A stretch of DNA of 64,000 nucleotides from Pseudomonas viridiflava (GCF_900582625.1 NZ_UTIQ01000084.1:248001-312000), one strand, 5' to 3'; numbered from the stretch's first letter, positions 17,620 through 26,636 are shown. The notes: generated from the letters alone by a model not told the origin. Numbers and translations: made by a program.

Positions 17620-18399
17620 TCAGCGAATAACCCCCTCCTCCAGCAGCAATTTAAAAATCGCCTCGGCCCCTTCCTCGGCGCTGACGTCCTTGACGATCTG
17701 CCCTGCGCCGCCGGCCGCTTTTGCCGTGGCCGCTCTCATGCGCTCGGCACCGGTTTTGGCTTTGATCACTTTCAACCGTTTGGGCCGTGGCCGTGCCGGT
17801 TGAAAGGTGGCGCTGGCGAGCAGGTCGTCATCGAGCACTTCCACTTCATCGGCGCTCAAGGTGCCACGACGGGCTGGGCCGAAGGCGCTCTGCCGGGCGA
17901 CCGGCGCGGCGTTGTCGACGCTGGCGAGAAACGGCAGGCGCACTTGCAGGCGCCGACGCTGGCCACGGGGCAGCGCTTGCAGCACTTGGGCCATGCCGTT
18001 TTCGACCGTTTCCACTTCGGCCAGGCCAACCACCAACGGCCAACCCAACCGCTCGGCCAGCAGGTACGGGAGCATGCCCGAGCCTTCGCCGGTTTCGGCC
18101 TGGCTGCCGGTGAGTACCAATTGTGCGTTGCTGTCTTTTAGAAAATCGAGCAACACCGGCAGCGCGTCGGCACCGTCCGGTTGTTGCAGCACGCTGAGTT
18201 CGTTCAGGCCCATGCCCAGGTAGGCGCGAAGGGCTTCCTGTTGCGCATCGCCGGCGTGCAGCACACGCAGCTGTTCGCCGGCCAGACGCAAGCCAAGCTC
18301 GACAGCACGGGAATCCTGCTCGGCGCGGCGGGCGCGACCGGAGGTGGGGTGGGCGCCGATGGACACCAGGCACAACACGGAGAGTGGCTTAGGCTGCAT
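17620..18399 (-). CDS. etfB: Electron transfer flavoprotein beta subunit of the dimethylglycine pathway
   Basis: ETF beta-type protein, 259 residues, that with the alpha subunit accepts electrons from dimethylglycine demethylation. It has the ETF beta-fold motif GSQAETGEGSGMLPYLLAERLG (residues in two pieces near 100-120). A GTG 18 bp upstream is in frame, but GGAGG lies 8 nt before the ATG at 18399, which fixes the start. It overlaps the etfA stop by 11 bp. The C-terminus is Lys/Arg and Ala rich. This is a divergent, dedicated ETF rather than the general fatty-acid ETF. Confidence 0.88.
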   Translation of the reverse strand: MQPKPLSVLCLVSIGAHPTSGRARRAEQDSRAVELGLRLAGEQLRVLHAGDAQQEALRAYLGMGLNELSVLQQPDGADALPVLLDFLKDSNAQLVLTGSQAETGEGSGMLPYLLAERLGWPLVVGLAEVETVENGMAQVLQALPRGQRRRLQVRLPFLASVDNAAPVARQSAFGPARRGTLSADEVEVLDDDLLASATFQPARPRPKRLKVIKAKTGAERMRAATAKAAGGAGQIVKDVSAEEGAEAIFKLLLEEGVIR

Positions 18400-19612
18400 C
18401 GCGATTGCCTCCGGCACGGTGCGCGGCCATGCGTTCGATAAGGGCGGCGAGAATGGCCGCCGAGTCGCCGATGACGGACAGGTCGGCGCGTTTGATCATG
18501 TCGCAGCCAGCGTCCAGGTTGACCGCCACCACTTTGTCGCAAGCGCCAATGCCTTGCAGGTGCTGGATGGCGCCGGAGATGCCGACGGCCAGGTACACCC
18601 GCGCCGTGACCCAGGTGCCGGTCGCGCCAACTTGGCGGTTGCGCGCCATATGGCCGTCGTCCACCGCCACGCGCGAGGCGCCTTCGGTGGCGCCGAGGGC
18701 GACGGCGGTGCGGTGGAACAGGTCCCAGTCTTTAACGCCGTTGCCGCCAGACAAAATAAATTCCGCCTCGGCCATCGGCGTTGCCGCCGGGTCAACCGCC
18801 ACGGCGCCGAGGTCTTCGATACGCGGCAGGCTACGGGCGACGTCGTGCTCAAGCGTAATGACCTGCGCTTCGTGACGGGTTTCGCTGACCGGCTCGGCGC
18901 ATTCGCTGGCGGCCAGAATCAGCCGGGCGAGCGGACGTTGCAGGTCTTGCTGGCCGGCACCGGCGCGGCCAATGCATTGCTCCTCGGTGACTTGCCACAC
19001 GCGCGTAGCCGGACGTTCGCCCAATTGCGCCGCCAGGCGACGCCCCAGCTCGCCGCCGCCGGTACGGCTGTCGGGCAGCAGCCAATGGCGCGGCTGGAAT
19101 TGCCGTTCAATGGCGGTCAAGGCTTGCACCTGTTGCTCGGGCGCGTAGCCGCTGTAAAGCGAGCCGTCGAGGTGCAGCAGGCGATCGACGCCAGCGGTGT
19201 CGAAACTGTTTTCTTTGTGCTCGCCAAATACCACGGCCAACACGGCGCCTGCGCTGCCGGCGAGCTTGTGGGCCAGGCCTAAAAGGTCGCGGTCGTGGGC
19301 GGTCAGGCGGCCGCCGACCATGTCGGGCACCACGACGATGTAAAAGCTCGGCGCCGGCACGCTGTGCAACGGCAGTTGCACCACGGCGCTCTGGCTGGAG
19401 CGCTTGATTGCGCCGCCCTGCTGCACGCCGCTGCGGTCGATGCGCTTGATGCCGTTGGGGCCGATAAAGCCGACCGCGTGCGGGTTTTTGCGGATGACGC
19501 CGTTGGGGCCCATCCAACTGGTTTCGCTGCGCTGCAAGGTGGCGTGCAACGGGTGCAGGCGGTTGCGCGCGATGCGCTCGGCGTGGGGGTTGCGGCGGAT
19601 GAGGTCAGACAT
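18389..19612 (-). CDS. etfA: Electron transfer flavoprotein alpha subunit of the dimethylglycine pathway
   Basis: ETF alpha-type protein of 407 residues, longer than the general EtfA (about 310) because of a basic N-terminal extension. In that extension the pattern GPNG-(V/I)-(I/K)-(R/K) occurs twice (about 35-58). The C-terminal FAD domain has the recognisable region GATGTWVTARVYLAVGISGAIQHL, written here in part. It would carry electrons from DgcA/DgcB to the membrane quinone pool. It follows dgcB after 156 bp that contain a repeat element and is coupled to etfB by overlap. Confidence 0.9.
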   Translation of the reverse strand: MSDLIRRNPHAERIARNRLHPLHATLQRSETSWMGPNGVIRKNPHAVGFIGPNGIKRIDRSGVQQGGAIKRSSQSAVVQLPLHSVPAPSFYIVVVPDMVGGRLTAHDRDLLGLAHKLAGSAGAVLAVVFGEHKENSFDTAGVDRLLHLDGSLYSGYAPEQQVQALTAIERQFQPRHWLLPDSRTGGGELGRRLAAQLGERPATRVWQVTEEQCIGRAGAGQQDLQRPLARLILAASECAEPVSETRHEAQVITLEHDVARSLPRIEDLGAVAVDPAATPMAEAEFILSGGNGVKDWDLFHRTAVALGATEGASRVAVDDGHMARNRQVGATGTWVTARVYLAVGISGAIQHLQGIGACDKVVAVNLDAGCDMIKRADLSVIGDSAAILAALIERMAAHRAGGNRDAA

Positions 19613-19647
19613 GGGCTTCGCTCCGAACCATAGGTGAAGGCAAACGG

Positions 19648-19746
19648 CCCCTCACCCCCAGCCCCTCTCCCGCAAGCGGGCGAGGGGAGCTAATTCGCGC
19701 TCGGTTCGTCCCCTCGCCCCCCTGGGGGAGAGGGCTAGGGTGAGGG
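19648..19746. repeat. CCCTCACCC-ended inverted-repeat element
   Basis: About 99 bp, same family as 15637, between the etfA start and the dgcB stop. It interrupts an otherwise co-directional gene run. Confidence 0.9.
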
Positions 19747-19768
19747 GGTGACAGCAAACGAAGGTCCA

Positions 19769-21703
19769 TCATTCCACCCCCTCCGCCACGCGCTTAACCG
19801 CCACAACCGGCGTCTCCAGCAACACCTCCGCCACCAGCTCGGCGATGTCTTTGATCTGCGGCCGAGGCTCGACCACACCTTCCAGCATCGCGGTGCATTG
19901 CGGGCACCCCACGGCTACCAACTCGGCGCCGGTTTCTTTGATGTCGACCATGCGCATGTCGGGGATTCGTTGCTTGCCCGGAATGTCGGTGATCGGCGCG
20001 CCGCCACCGCCGCCGCAGCAGCGTGAGCGGAAGCCCGAGCGTTGCATTTCTTTCACTTCAATACCCAGGGCGCGCAGCACGTCGCGTGGCGCTTCATATT
20101 CGCCGTTGTAGCGGCCGAGGTAGCACGGGTCGTGATAGGTCACCGAACCGCCTTTGTGCTGGCCGAGGTTGAGTTTTTTCGCGGCGATCAGCTCGGCGAT
20201 AAAGGTGCTGTGGTGCAGCACTTGGTAGTGACCGCCCAGAGCGCCGTATTCGTTTTTCAACACGTGGAAACTGTGCGGGTCGCAGCTGACGATGCGTTTG
20301 AAGCTGTATTTCTCCAGGGTGGCGATGTTGCGTTTGGCCAGGCTCTGGAAGGTGGCTTCGTCGCCCAGGCGCCGGGCCACGTCGCCGCTGTCGCGCTCTT
20401 CCAGGCCGAGCACGGCGAAGTCGACATTGGCGGCCTTCAGCACTTTCACGAACGCGCGCAGGGTGCGTTGGTTGCGCATGTCGAAGGCGCCGTCGCCGAC
20501 CCAGAACAACACGTCGGTGGTGTGTTTTTCGCTGAGCAGGTTGAGGTTCAAATCCGCCGCCCAGTTCAGCCGGCCGCCGGGGTTGAAGCCGCCGGGGTTG
20601 TCAGTGGCGATCAGGTTGTCGAGCACTTCGGCGCCCTTGTTCGGCGTGGCGCCTTTTTCCAGCGTGAGGTGGCGGCGCATGTCGACGATGGCGTCAACGT
20701 GCTCGATCATCATCGGGCACTCTTCCACGCAGGCGCGGCAGGTAGTGCACGACCACAGCGTTTCGGCATCGACCAGGCCGTTGACGATGGGCTGATGGGG
20801 GCCGCCTGCATGTTCGCCGACCGGTTTGCCCGGGTAGGGGCTGCCCGCAAACTTGGCATCGGTGCCACCGGCCAGGCCGACTACCATGTCTTGAATGAGT
20901 TTTTTCGGGTTCAGCGGTTGCCCCGCCGCGAAGGCCGGGCATGCCGCTTCGCATTTACCGCACTGCACGCAGGCGTCGAAACCGAGGAGTTGGTTCCAGG
21001 TGAAGTCGGTGGGTTTTTCCACGCCCAAAGGCGCGTTGGGATTGGACAGGTCGAGGGCTTTCAGCCCAGTGGAACGGCCACCACCAAAACGCTCGGCGCG
21101 GCGGTGCCAGGCCAGGTGCAGGGCACCGGCGAAGGCGTGCTTCATCGGCCCGCCCCAGGTCATGCCGAAGAACAATTCCGACACGCCCCACGCCACGCCA
21201 ATTGCCAGCACCAGCGCAAGCACCCAGCCGCCAAAGGCCGCAGGCAGAATGCCGGCCACCGGCAAGGTGGCGATAAAGAAGCTGGCAGCAAACATCAGCA
21301 GACTTTTCGGCAGGCGCATCCACGGGCCTTTCGACAGGCGCGAGGGCGGGTTCAGCCGACGCTTGGCCACGAACAGCGCGCCGACAAACATCAGCACGCA
21401 GGCGCCGAGCAAGGCGAAACCGAGGATGCGGTTATGCAGGCCAAAGCCATGCACCAGCACTGCCAGCACGGCGGCCAAAATAAAACCGCCCGCCGTGGCA
21501 ACGTGGGTGTTGGCGATGTATTTGTCGCGGGCCACCACGTGGTGCAAATCGACCATGTAGCGCTTGGGCATGGCCAGCAGACCGCCAAGCCAATCGACCT
21601 CGGCCGCACGGCCACGGCGCCACATGAAAAAGCGCTTGGCCGCGCCGATCACCGCCAGTAGCAGGGCTGCGAACAGGAGGATGGGCAGAAGGGTGTTTAA
21701 CAT
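19769..21703 (-). CDS. dgcB: Dimethylglycine catabolism iron-sulfur membrane protein
   Basis: Needed with DgcA for dimethylglycine demethylation; 644 residues. The N-terminus has several membrane segments (about 3-22, 70-110, 132-180). Two [4Fe-4S] ferredoxin motifs follow: Cys245/248/251/255 and Cys319/322/325/329. Two CCG-type cysteine-rich domains lie in the C-terminal half (FRSRCCGGGGG and VGCPQCT). The layout fits a quinone-linked oxidoreductase. Two adjacent ATGs are possible; AAGGAG is 7 nt from the second (21703), which also gives the family start MLNTLLP. Confidence 0.93.
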   Translation of the reverse strand: MLNTLLPILLFAALLLAVIGAAKRFFMWRRGRAAEVDWLGGLLAMPKRYMVDLHHVVARDKYIANTHVATAGGFILAAVLAVLVHGFGLHNRILGFALLGACVLMFVGALFVAKRRLNPPSRLSKGPWMRLPKSLLMFAASFFIATLPVAGILPAAFGGWVLALVLAIGVAWGVSELFFGMTWGGPMKHAFAGALHLAWHRRAERFGGGRSTGLKALDLSNPNAPLGVEKPTDFTWNQLLGFDACVQCGKCEAACPAFAAGQPLNPKKLIQDMVVGLAGGTDAKFAGSPYPGKPVGEHAGGPHQPIVNGLVDAETLWSCTTCRACVEECPMMIEHVDAIVDMRRHLTLEKGATPNKGAEVLDNLIATDNPGGFNPGGRLNWAADLNLNLLSEKHTTDVLFWVGDGAFDMRNQRTLRAFVKVLKAANVDFAVLGLEERDSGDVARRLGDEATFQSLAKRNIATLEKYSFKRIVSCDPHSFHVLKNEYGALGGHYQVLHHSTFIAELIAAKKLNLGQHKGGSVTYHDPCYLGRYNGEYEAPRDVLRALGIEVKEMQRSGFRSRCCGGGGGAPITDIPGKQRIPDMRMVDIKETGAELVAVGCPQCTAMLEGVVEPRPQIKDIAELVAEVLLETPVVAVKRVAEGVE

Positions 21704-21745
21704 CATTGGTCTCCTTCGCGGGACCGGGAAACAGTGCGATTCAAT

Positions 21746-21846
21746 CCCCTCTCCCTCTGGGAGAGGGCTAGGGTGAGGGTTGCAGGCGACATTGATTTCT
21801 CGCCCAACAGCCCCTCACCCCCGCCCCTCTCCCAGAGGGAGAGGGG
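21746..21846. repeat. CCCTCTCCC hairpin pair in outward arrangement
   Basis: Two hairpins of the same family as 15637, but with the GTGAGGG sides facing inward (21779 and 21812) and the CCCCTCTCCC sides outside. It lies between dgcB and dgcA. Confidence 0.85.
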
Positions 21847-21855
21847 AGACAAACA

Positions 21856-23916
21856 TCAGAAGTCCTTACACAACCGCAACGCGTCATAAATCGCCGCGTG
21901 GGTGTTGCGTTGGGCTACGCAGTCGCCGATGCGGAACAGCAAGTAGCCCTCGCCCGCCTCGCTCAGGCACGGTTGCGGCTTAATGGCGAACAGCGCTTCG
22001 ACGTCGATCTGGCCTTTGTTGCGCGAGCCTTCTTTAAGGGCGTAGTACAGCGTTTCGTCCGGCCGCACGCCGTTTTCCACCACCACCTGATCGACCACAC
22101 GCTCTTCCTTGGCGCCGGTGTATTCGTTCTCCAGCACGGCAACCAGCTTGTCGCCTTCGCGGTAGACCTTTTCCAGCATCATGTCGCCGGTCATGACCAC
22201 GTCTTTGGGGTACATGCTGCGGTAGTAGGTGGGGAACGAGGTGCCGCCCATGGCCACACCGGGTTTGGTGTCGTCGGTAACGATCTCAACCTGCGAGCCT
22301 TTGTCGGCCATAAAGTCGGCCACCGACATGCCGGTGAATTCGCAAATGGTGTCGTACACCAGCACGTTTTTGGCCGGCGCCACTTTGCCGTCGAGCACGT
22401 CCCAGCTGCTGACCACCAGGCCTTCGGCCGAGCCCCAATGTTCGTTTTGTTCCAAGTACGGATGGCCGCCGTTGGCGAGCACGATCACGTCCGGGCGCAG
22501 GTCTTGAATGGTCGCCACGTCGGCGCCGGTGCCTAGGCGCAGGTCGATTTTCAGGCGCGCCAGTTCCAGCTGATACCAGCGGGTGATGCCGGCAATCTGG
22601 TCGCGCTGCGGTGCTTTCGAGGCGGTGGTGATCTGCCCGCCCAGTGCGTCTTTCTTCTCGAACAGGGTCACGTCGTGGCCGCGTTCAGCCGCCACGCGAG
22701 CCGCTTCCATACCCGCAGGGCCACCACCGACCACCACCACTTTGCGTTTCACGCCGGTGGTTTTTTCGATGATGTGCGGCACGCCCATGTATTCGCGGGA
22801 CGTGGCGGCGTTCTGGATGCACAGCACATCCAGCCCTTGGTATTGGCGGTCGATGCAGTAGTTGGCGCCGACGCACTGTTTGATCTGGTCGACCTGGCCC
22901 ATTTTGATTTTGGCGATGAAGTGCGGGTCGGCGATGTGCGCGCGGGTCATGCCGACCATGTCGACGTAACCGCCGTCGAGAATGCGCGTGGCCTGGTTCG
23001 GGTCTTTGATGTTCTGCGCGTGCAGCACCGGCACCTTGACCACTTCTTTAATGCCCGCCGCCAGGTGCAGGAATGGCTCCGGCGGGTAGCTCATGTTTGG
23101 GATCACGTTGGCCAGGGTGTTGTGGGTGTCGCAGCCCGAGCCGACCACGCCGATGAAATCGATCATGCCGGTGTCGTCGTAGTATTTGGCGATCTGCTTC
23201 ATGTCCTCATGGCTGAGGCCGTCGGGGTGGAATTCGTCGCCGCAGATGCGCATGCCCACGCAAAAATCCGGGCCTACTTCCTGGCGGATGGCCTTGAGCA
23301 CTTCGAGGCCGAATTTCATCCGGCCTTCGAAATCGCCGCCCCATTCATCGGTGCGTTTGTTAACGCGCGGGCTCCAGAATTGGTCGACCATGTGTTGGTG
23401 CACGGCAGACAGTTCGATGCCGTCGAGGCCGCCTTCCTTCGCCCGGCGGGCCGCTTGTGCGTAGTTGCCGATCACACGCCAGATTTCTTCCACTTCAATG
23501 GTTTTGCAGGTGGCGCGGTGCACCGGTTCGCGGATGCCGGACGGCGACATCAGGGTCGGCCAGTTGAAGCCATCCCAACGCGAGCGGCGGCCCATGTGGG
23601 TAATCTGGATCATGATCTTGGCGCCGTGCTTGTGCATGGCGTCGGCCAGATTCTGAAAGTGCGGAATGATGCGGTCGGTGGACAGGTTTACCGAACTCCA
23701 CCACTCCTGCGGGCTGTCGATCGCCACCACCGAAGAACCACCACAAATCGCCAGGCCGATACCGCCCTTGGCTTTTTCTTCGTAGTACTTGATATAGCGC
23801 TCGGTGGTCATGCCGCCGTCGGTGGCATACACCTCGGCGTGCGCAGTGCTGAGCACGCGGTTGCGGATGGTCAGTTTGCCGATCTGGATCGGCTGGAACA
23901 TAGATTCAAAAGCCAT
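21856..23916 (-). CDS. dgcA: Dimethylglycine catabolism flavoprotein (OYE/trimethylamine dehydrogenase-like)
   Basis: Converts dimethylglycine to sarcosine with DgcB; 686 residues. Residues 1-340 form a TIM-barrel FMN domain of the old yellow enzyme family. Cysteines 348, 354 and 366 lie in the [4Fe-4S] region, and residues 391-410 hold the dinucleotide motif VVVVGGGPAGMEAARVAA, the same order as in trimethylamine and dimethylamine dehydrogenases. It starts a dgcA-dgcB-etfA-etfB gene run, with repeat elements in two of the three gaps. Confidence 0.94.
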   Translation of the reverse strand: MAFESMFQPIQIGKLTIRNRVLSTAHAEVYATDGGMTTERYIKYYEEKAKGGIGLAICGGSSVVAIDSPQEWWSSVNLSTDRIIPHFQNLADAMHKHGAKIMIQITHMGRRSRWDGFNWPTLMSPSGIREPVHRATCKTIEVEEIWRVIGNYAQAARRAKEGGLDGIELSAVHQHMVDQFWSPRVNKRTDEWGGDFEGRMKFGLEVLKAIRQEVGPDFCVGMRICGDEFHPDGLSHEDMKQIAKYYDDTGMIDFIGVVGSGCDTHNTLANVIPNMSYPPEPFLHLAAGIKEVVKVPVLHAQNIKDPNQATRILDGGYVDMVGMTRAHIADPHFIAKIKMGQVDQIKQCVGANYCIDRQYQGLDVLCIQNAATSREYMGVPHIIEKTTGVKRKVVVVGGGPAGMEAARVAAERGHDVTLFEKKDALGGQITTASKAPQRDQIAGITRWYQLELARLKIDLRLGTGADVATIQDLRPDVIVLANGGHPYLEQNEHWGSAEGLVVSSWDVLDGKVAPAKNVLVYDTICEFTGMSVADFMADKGSQVEIVTDDTKPGVAMGGTSFPTYYRSMYPKDVVMTGDMMLEKVYREGDKLVAVLENEYTGAKEERVVDQVVVENGVRPDETLYYALKEGSRNKGQIDVEALFAIKPQPCLSEAGEGYLLFRIGDCVAQRNTHAAIYDALRLCKDF

Positions 23917-23959
23917 TACGGCACCCTCTGAAAACTACTGCGCTCGGTTATGCCGCGTT

Positions 23960-24020
23960 GGAGGGCAAAGCGAAAATGCTCATTTACTGAATGTAAACTC
24001 CGCTTTTCGCTTTGCCCTCC
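23960..24020. repeat. 17-bp perfect inverted repeat upstream of dgcA
   Basis: GGAGGGCAAAGCGAAAA at 23960-23976 is matched by its exact complement at 24004-24020. The 27-nt loop has a smaller TTTAC/GTAAA stem. It fills most of the 157-bp gap between the DUF5943 gene and dgcA and could act as a terminator for the former. No run of T follows it on the transcribed strand. Confidence 0.85.
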
Positions 24021-24073
24021 GCCTTGCCTACCCTTCGCTCGCTACGTTTTCACGTTGAGTTGGAAAGAGATAA

Positions 24074-24604
24074 TCAGAGCGGCTTTACGACGAACAACCC
24101 ATCGTCATGCCCTTCTTCCGAGCCGCCGTACACCTGCTCGGCGACGGTGCGCAGGCTGCTGCCGCTGGCGGCGAGAATCTGGTCCATGGCACCGGCAAAC
24201 CAGCCGGTGAACATGTAGTCCACCTTGCGCCCGACCTTGCCGTACACGTAGACGAAGGCCGAATGTTCGAGCTTGACGCTGGCAGTGCCTTTTTCCAGGT
24301 CGATGTCCTGGATCTTGAACAGGCCCCAGCCGCGTTGGCTCAGGCGATTCATGTAGTGCTCGAACACCGCCACGCCTTCAATGCCGTGGCATTCGGCTTC
24401 TTTCTCGCACCAGTGCCAGGCCGATTTGTAGCCGGCTTTGTAGAGGATCTCGGCGTAGGCGTCGGCGCCCAGGACCTCTTCGATGCCCATGTGGTTGTTG
24501 ACGAAAAAGTGCCGTGGCACATACAGCATCGGCAGCGCATCGCTGGTCCAGACACCGGTTTCGCTGTCGACTTCGATGGGCAGTTGCGGGGCGATTTTGG
24601 CCAT
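24074..24604 (-). CDS. DUF5943 protein of the betaine island
   Basis: Cytoplasmic protein of 176 residues with no signal peptide or membrane segment. From memory the equivalent gene sits between the dipeptidase and dgcA in other pseudomonads (PA5397) and is annotated only as DUF5943. Visible features are conserved aromatic patches (WTSDALPMLYVPRHFF, SAWHWCEKEAECHG) and a GWFAGAMDQIL helix; the overall look resembles small-molecule-binding 4-vinyl-reductase (V4R) domains. Function unknown; a part in dimethylglycine demethylation is inferred only from position. Confidence 0.85.
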   Translation of the reverse strand: MAKIAPQLPIEVDSETGVWTSDALPMLYVPRHFFVNNHMGIEEVLGADAYAEILYKAGYKSAWHWCEKEAECHGIEGVAVFEHYMNRLSQRGWGLFKIQDIDLEKGTASVKLEHSAFVYVYGKVGRKVDYMFTGWFAGAMDQILAASGSSLRTVAEQVYGGSEEGHDDGLFVVKPL

Positions 24605-24637
24605 GGGTGGTGCTCCAGAAATTCGGTAAGGTTTTTA

Positions 24638-24730
24638 CCCTCGCCCCAGCCCTCTCCCGAAACGGGAGAGGGAGCCGATCGCGATTAAGCTCCCCTCTCC
24701 CGCTTGCGGGAGAGGGGCTGGGGGTGAGGG
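24638..24730. repeat. CCCTCGCC/GGTGAGGG inverted-repeat element
   Basis: About 93 bp, same family as 15637, between the dipeptidase stop and the DUF5943 start. It carries two internal CCTCTCCCG hairpins. Confidence 0.9.
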
Positions 24731-24745
24731 TCGAAGGAAACGGCG

Positions 24746-25723
24746 TTATTCGCCCCACACATCGGCGAGAACATTTACCCAGTTCTCACCCATGATCTTG
24801 CGCACCACACGTTCGCTATGGCCGCGCTTGAGCAGGGTTTCGGTGAGGTTGGGGAATTCGCCCACGGTGCGGATGCCCAGCGGGTTGATGATCTTGCCGA
24901 AGCTGGTCAGGCGGCGGGCGTAGCCCTTGTCATGGGTCAGGTATTCAAAGAAGTCCTGGCCGTGGCCCTGGGTGAAGTCGGTGCCAATGCCGATGGCGTC
25001 TTCGCCGACGATGTTCATCACGTATTCGATGGCTTCGGCGTAATCGTCAATGGTGGAGTCGATGCCCTTGGCCAGGAACGGCGCGAACATGGTCACGCCG
25101 ACAAAGCCGCCGTGGTCGGCGATGAATTTCAGTTCTTCATCGGATTTGTTGCGCGGGTGTTCTTTAAGGCCCGACGGCAGGCAGTGCGAGTAGCACACCG
25201 GCTTTTTCGATTCGAGGATGACTTCTTCGGAGGTCTTGGAACCGACGTGGGAGAGGTCGCACATGATGCCGACGCGGTTCATTTCCGCGACGATCTCGCG
25301 ACCGAAACCGGACAGCCCACCGTCACGCTCGTAACAGCCGGTGCCCACCAGGTTCTGGGTGTTGTAGCACATCTGCACAATGCCAACGCCGAGCTGCTTG
25401 AACACCTCGACGTAGCCGATCTGGTCTTCAAACGCGTGGGCATTCTGGAAGCCGAAGAGGATGCCGGTTTTGCCTTGTTCCTTGGCTTTGCGGATGTCGG
25501 CGGTGGTGCGCACGGGCATCACCAGGTCGGCGTTTTCGCGCATCAGCTTCTGGCTGGCGGCGATGCTGTTGACGGTTGCCTGGAAACCTTCCCATACCGA
25601 GACGGTGCAGTTGGCCATGGTCAGGCCGCCTTTGCGCATGTCTTCGAACAGCTCACGGTTCCATTTGGCGATGATCAGACCGTCGATAACGATGCTGTCG
25701 GCGTGCAACTCGGCTGGGCTCAT
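24746..25723 (-). CDS. Membrane dipeptidase family (M19) metallohydrolase
   Basis: Peptidase family M19 protein, 325 residues. Zinc-ligand candidates include the N-terminal DGLI region, Glu and His residues, MCDLSHVG and CYSHCLPSGLK, and the Asp in GIGTDFTQGHG. No signal peptide is visible, so it is probably cytoplasmic despite the family name. The gene heads the run dipeptidase-DUF5943-dgcA-dgcB and its homologue (PA5396) is co-regulated with the dimethylglycine genes in Pseudomonas. The substrate in this pathway is unknown; a dipeptide or cyclic amide of a methylated glycine is possible. Confidence 0.9.
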   Translation of the reverse strand: MSPAELHADSIVIDGLIIAKWNRELFEDMRKGGLTMANCTVSVWEGFQATVNSIAASQKLMRENADLVMPVRTTADIRKAKEQGKTGILFGFQNAHAFEDQIGYVEVFKQLGVGIVQMCYNTQNLVGTGCYERDGGLSGFGREIVAEMNRVGIMCDLSHVGSKTSEEVILESKKPVCYSHCLPSGLKEHPRNKSDEELKFIADHGGFVGVTMFAPFLAKGIDSTIDDYAEAIEYVMNIVGEDAIGIGTDFTQGHGQDFFEYLTHDKGYARRLTSFGKIINPLGIRTVGEFPNLTETLLKRGHSERVVRKIMGENWVNVLADVWGE

Positions 25724-25818
25724 CAGGCTGTCCCCTCTCTAGTAACCTGCGCCGAATCGTTTGCCGGCGCTTTGGGGGTCAGCATATTCCTTGGGCATTG
25801 GCCGCTATCGCGCAAAAA

Positions 25819-25835
25819 CGACAGGGGAATTGTCG
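25819..25835. promoter_or_regulatory. Weak candidate operator CGACA-N7-TGTCG upstream of the dipeptidase gene
   Basis: A 5-bp inverted repeat about 96 bp upstream of the dipeptidase start. It is listed because this is the probable promoter of the dimethylglycine run. The match is short and could be chance. Confidence 0.2.
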
Positions 25836-25870
25836 AAAGCGTCAAAGTTGGGCGGGGGAGCCAAACGGAC

Positions 25871-25957
25871 TGTAGGAGCGAGCTGGCTCGCGAAGGGTGG
25901 TGAACAGGTGGGATTAGGTCGGCGCGACTACCGCTTCGCGAGCAAGCTCGCTCCTAC
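25871..25957. repeat. Inverted pair of GTAGGAGCGAGCT elements
   Basis: TGTAGGAGCGAGCTGGCTCGCGAAG at the left and its near complement at 25934-25957 form a doublet of the common Pseudomonas TAGGAGCGAGC-type REP, a third REP class in this window. Confidence 0.85.
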
Positions 25958-26004
25958 GGGGTCGGCGGGGATGGCGGGGAAACGCAGAAGCGGGAAACCG
26001 GTGC

Positions 26005-26190
26005 TTAACGCAGCACCGGGTCGAACTTGATACGGCGGCCAAACACCAGGGCCAGTACAAACATACCCACCAGCAAGCCGGTTGCCAGTTTCAATACACC
26101 GACCAGCATCGCATTGCTCAACGGCGCGTAAAGCACCACAGCGCAGCAAACTAAGGCCAGTACCAGCAAGACCATCGCGGCTTTAGACAT
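26005..26190 (-). CDS. Small membrane protein, 61 aa
   Basis: Two hydrophobic helices (about residues 5-25 and 29-50) with a short basic C-terminus (GRRIKFDPVLR). No family was recognised. An upstream in-frame frame reaches 26217, but the ATG at 26190 has GAGG 9 nt upstream and gives a sensible start MSKAAMVLL. The gene is alone between the REP pair and the secreted-protein gene, same strand. Confidence 0.65.
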   Translation of the reverse strand: MSKAAMVLLVLALVCCAVVLYAPLSNAMLVGVLKLATGLLVGMFVLALVFGRRIKFDPVLR

Positions 26191-26284
26191 GGCAGTCATC
26201 CTCAAGCTCATACACACATAACTAACCCGACTTTCATGACAACCAGGCGCGGGGCCGGCCGGTCATTTGTCGGCTTTCAGGGAA

Positions 26285-26593
26285 TCAGAATACAAAGCGC
26301 TGGTTAGCGGCTTGCGGGGTGTGGCCGGTTTCAACGTCGTCGCTAACGGTCAGCCACTGGGCGCCGCGCAGTACGTCGCCTTGTGGAGCGGTCTGGGCCA
26401 TTTGCGGTTCAGGCTGCATGAACGGGCTTTCAGCCCATTGCGGCTCGGTCAGCGGTTTGTTCAACAGTTGGGAATGGTTGACCTTGGCAGTCGCCTGAAC
26501 GGCAACGGTGTCAGGGGCGGAGGTCGTGGCGGAAGCATATGCACCAGTGACAACCACAGCAGCGGCACTCAGCAGGTTCAGTACGGTATTCAT
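26285..26593 (-). CDS. Small secreted protein of unknown function, 102 aa, with a sigma-54 promoter
   Basis: The N-terminus MNTVLNLLSAAAVVVTGAYA looks like a signal peptide with probable cleavage near Ala20-Ser/Ala22. The mature part is about 80 residues, polar, Gln/Pro/Thr rich, without cysteines or membrane segments. The ATG at 26593 has GGAG 8 nt upstream; a longer frame to 26653 would run through the promoter and is rejected. No family was recognised. The control region is unusually complete: a sigma-54 element at 26637-26652, an IHF consensus at 26680-26692 and paired TGCANNTTGCA sites at 26717 and 26749. Confidence 0.7.
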   Translation of the reverse strand: MNTVLNLLSAAAVVVTGAYASATTSAPDTVAVQATAKVNHSQLLNKPLTEPQWAESPFMQPEPQMAQTAPQGDVLRGAQWLTVSDDVETGHTPQAANQRFVF

Positions 26594-26636
26594 GGCGGCG
26601 ACTCCATCGCAGATCAAGTTTTCTTGAATCTGAAAG

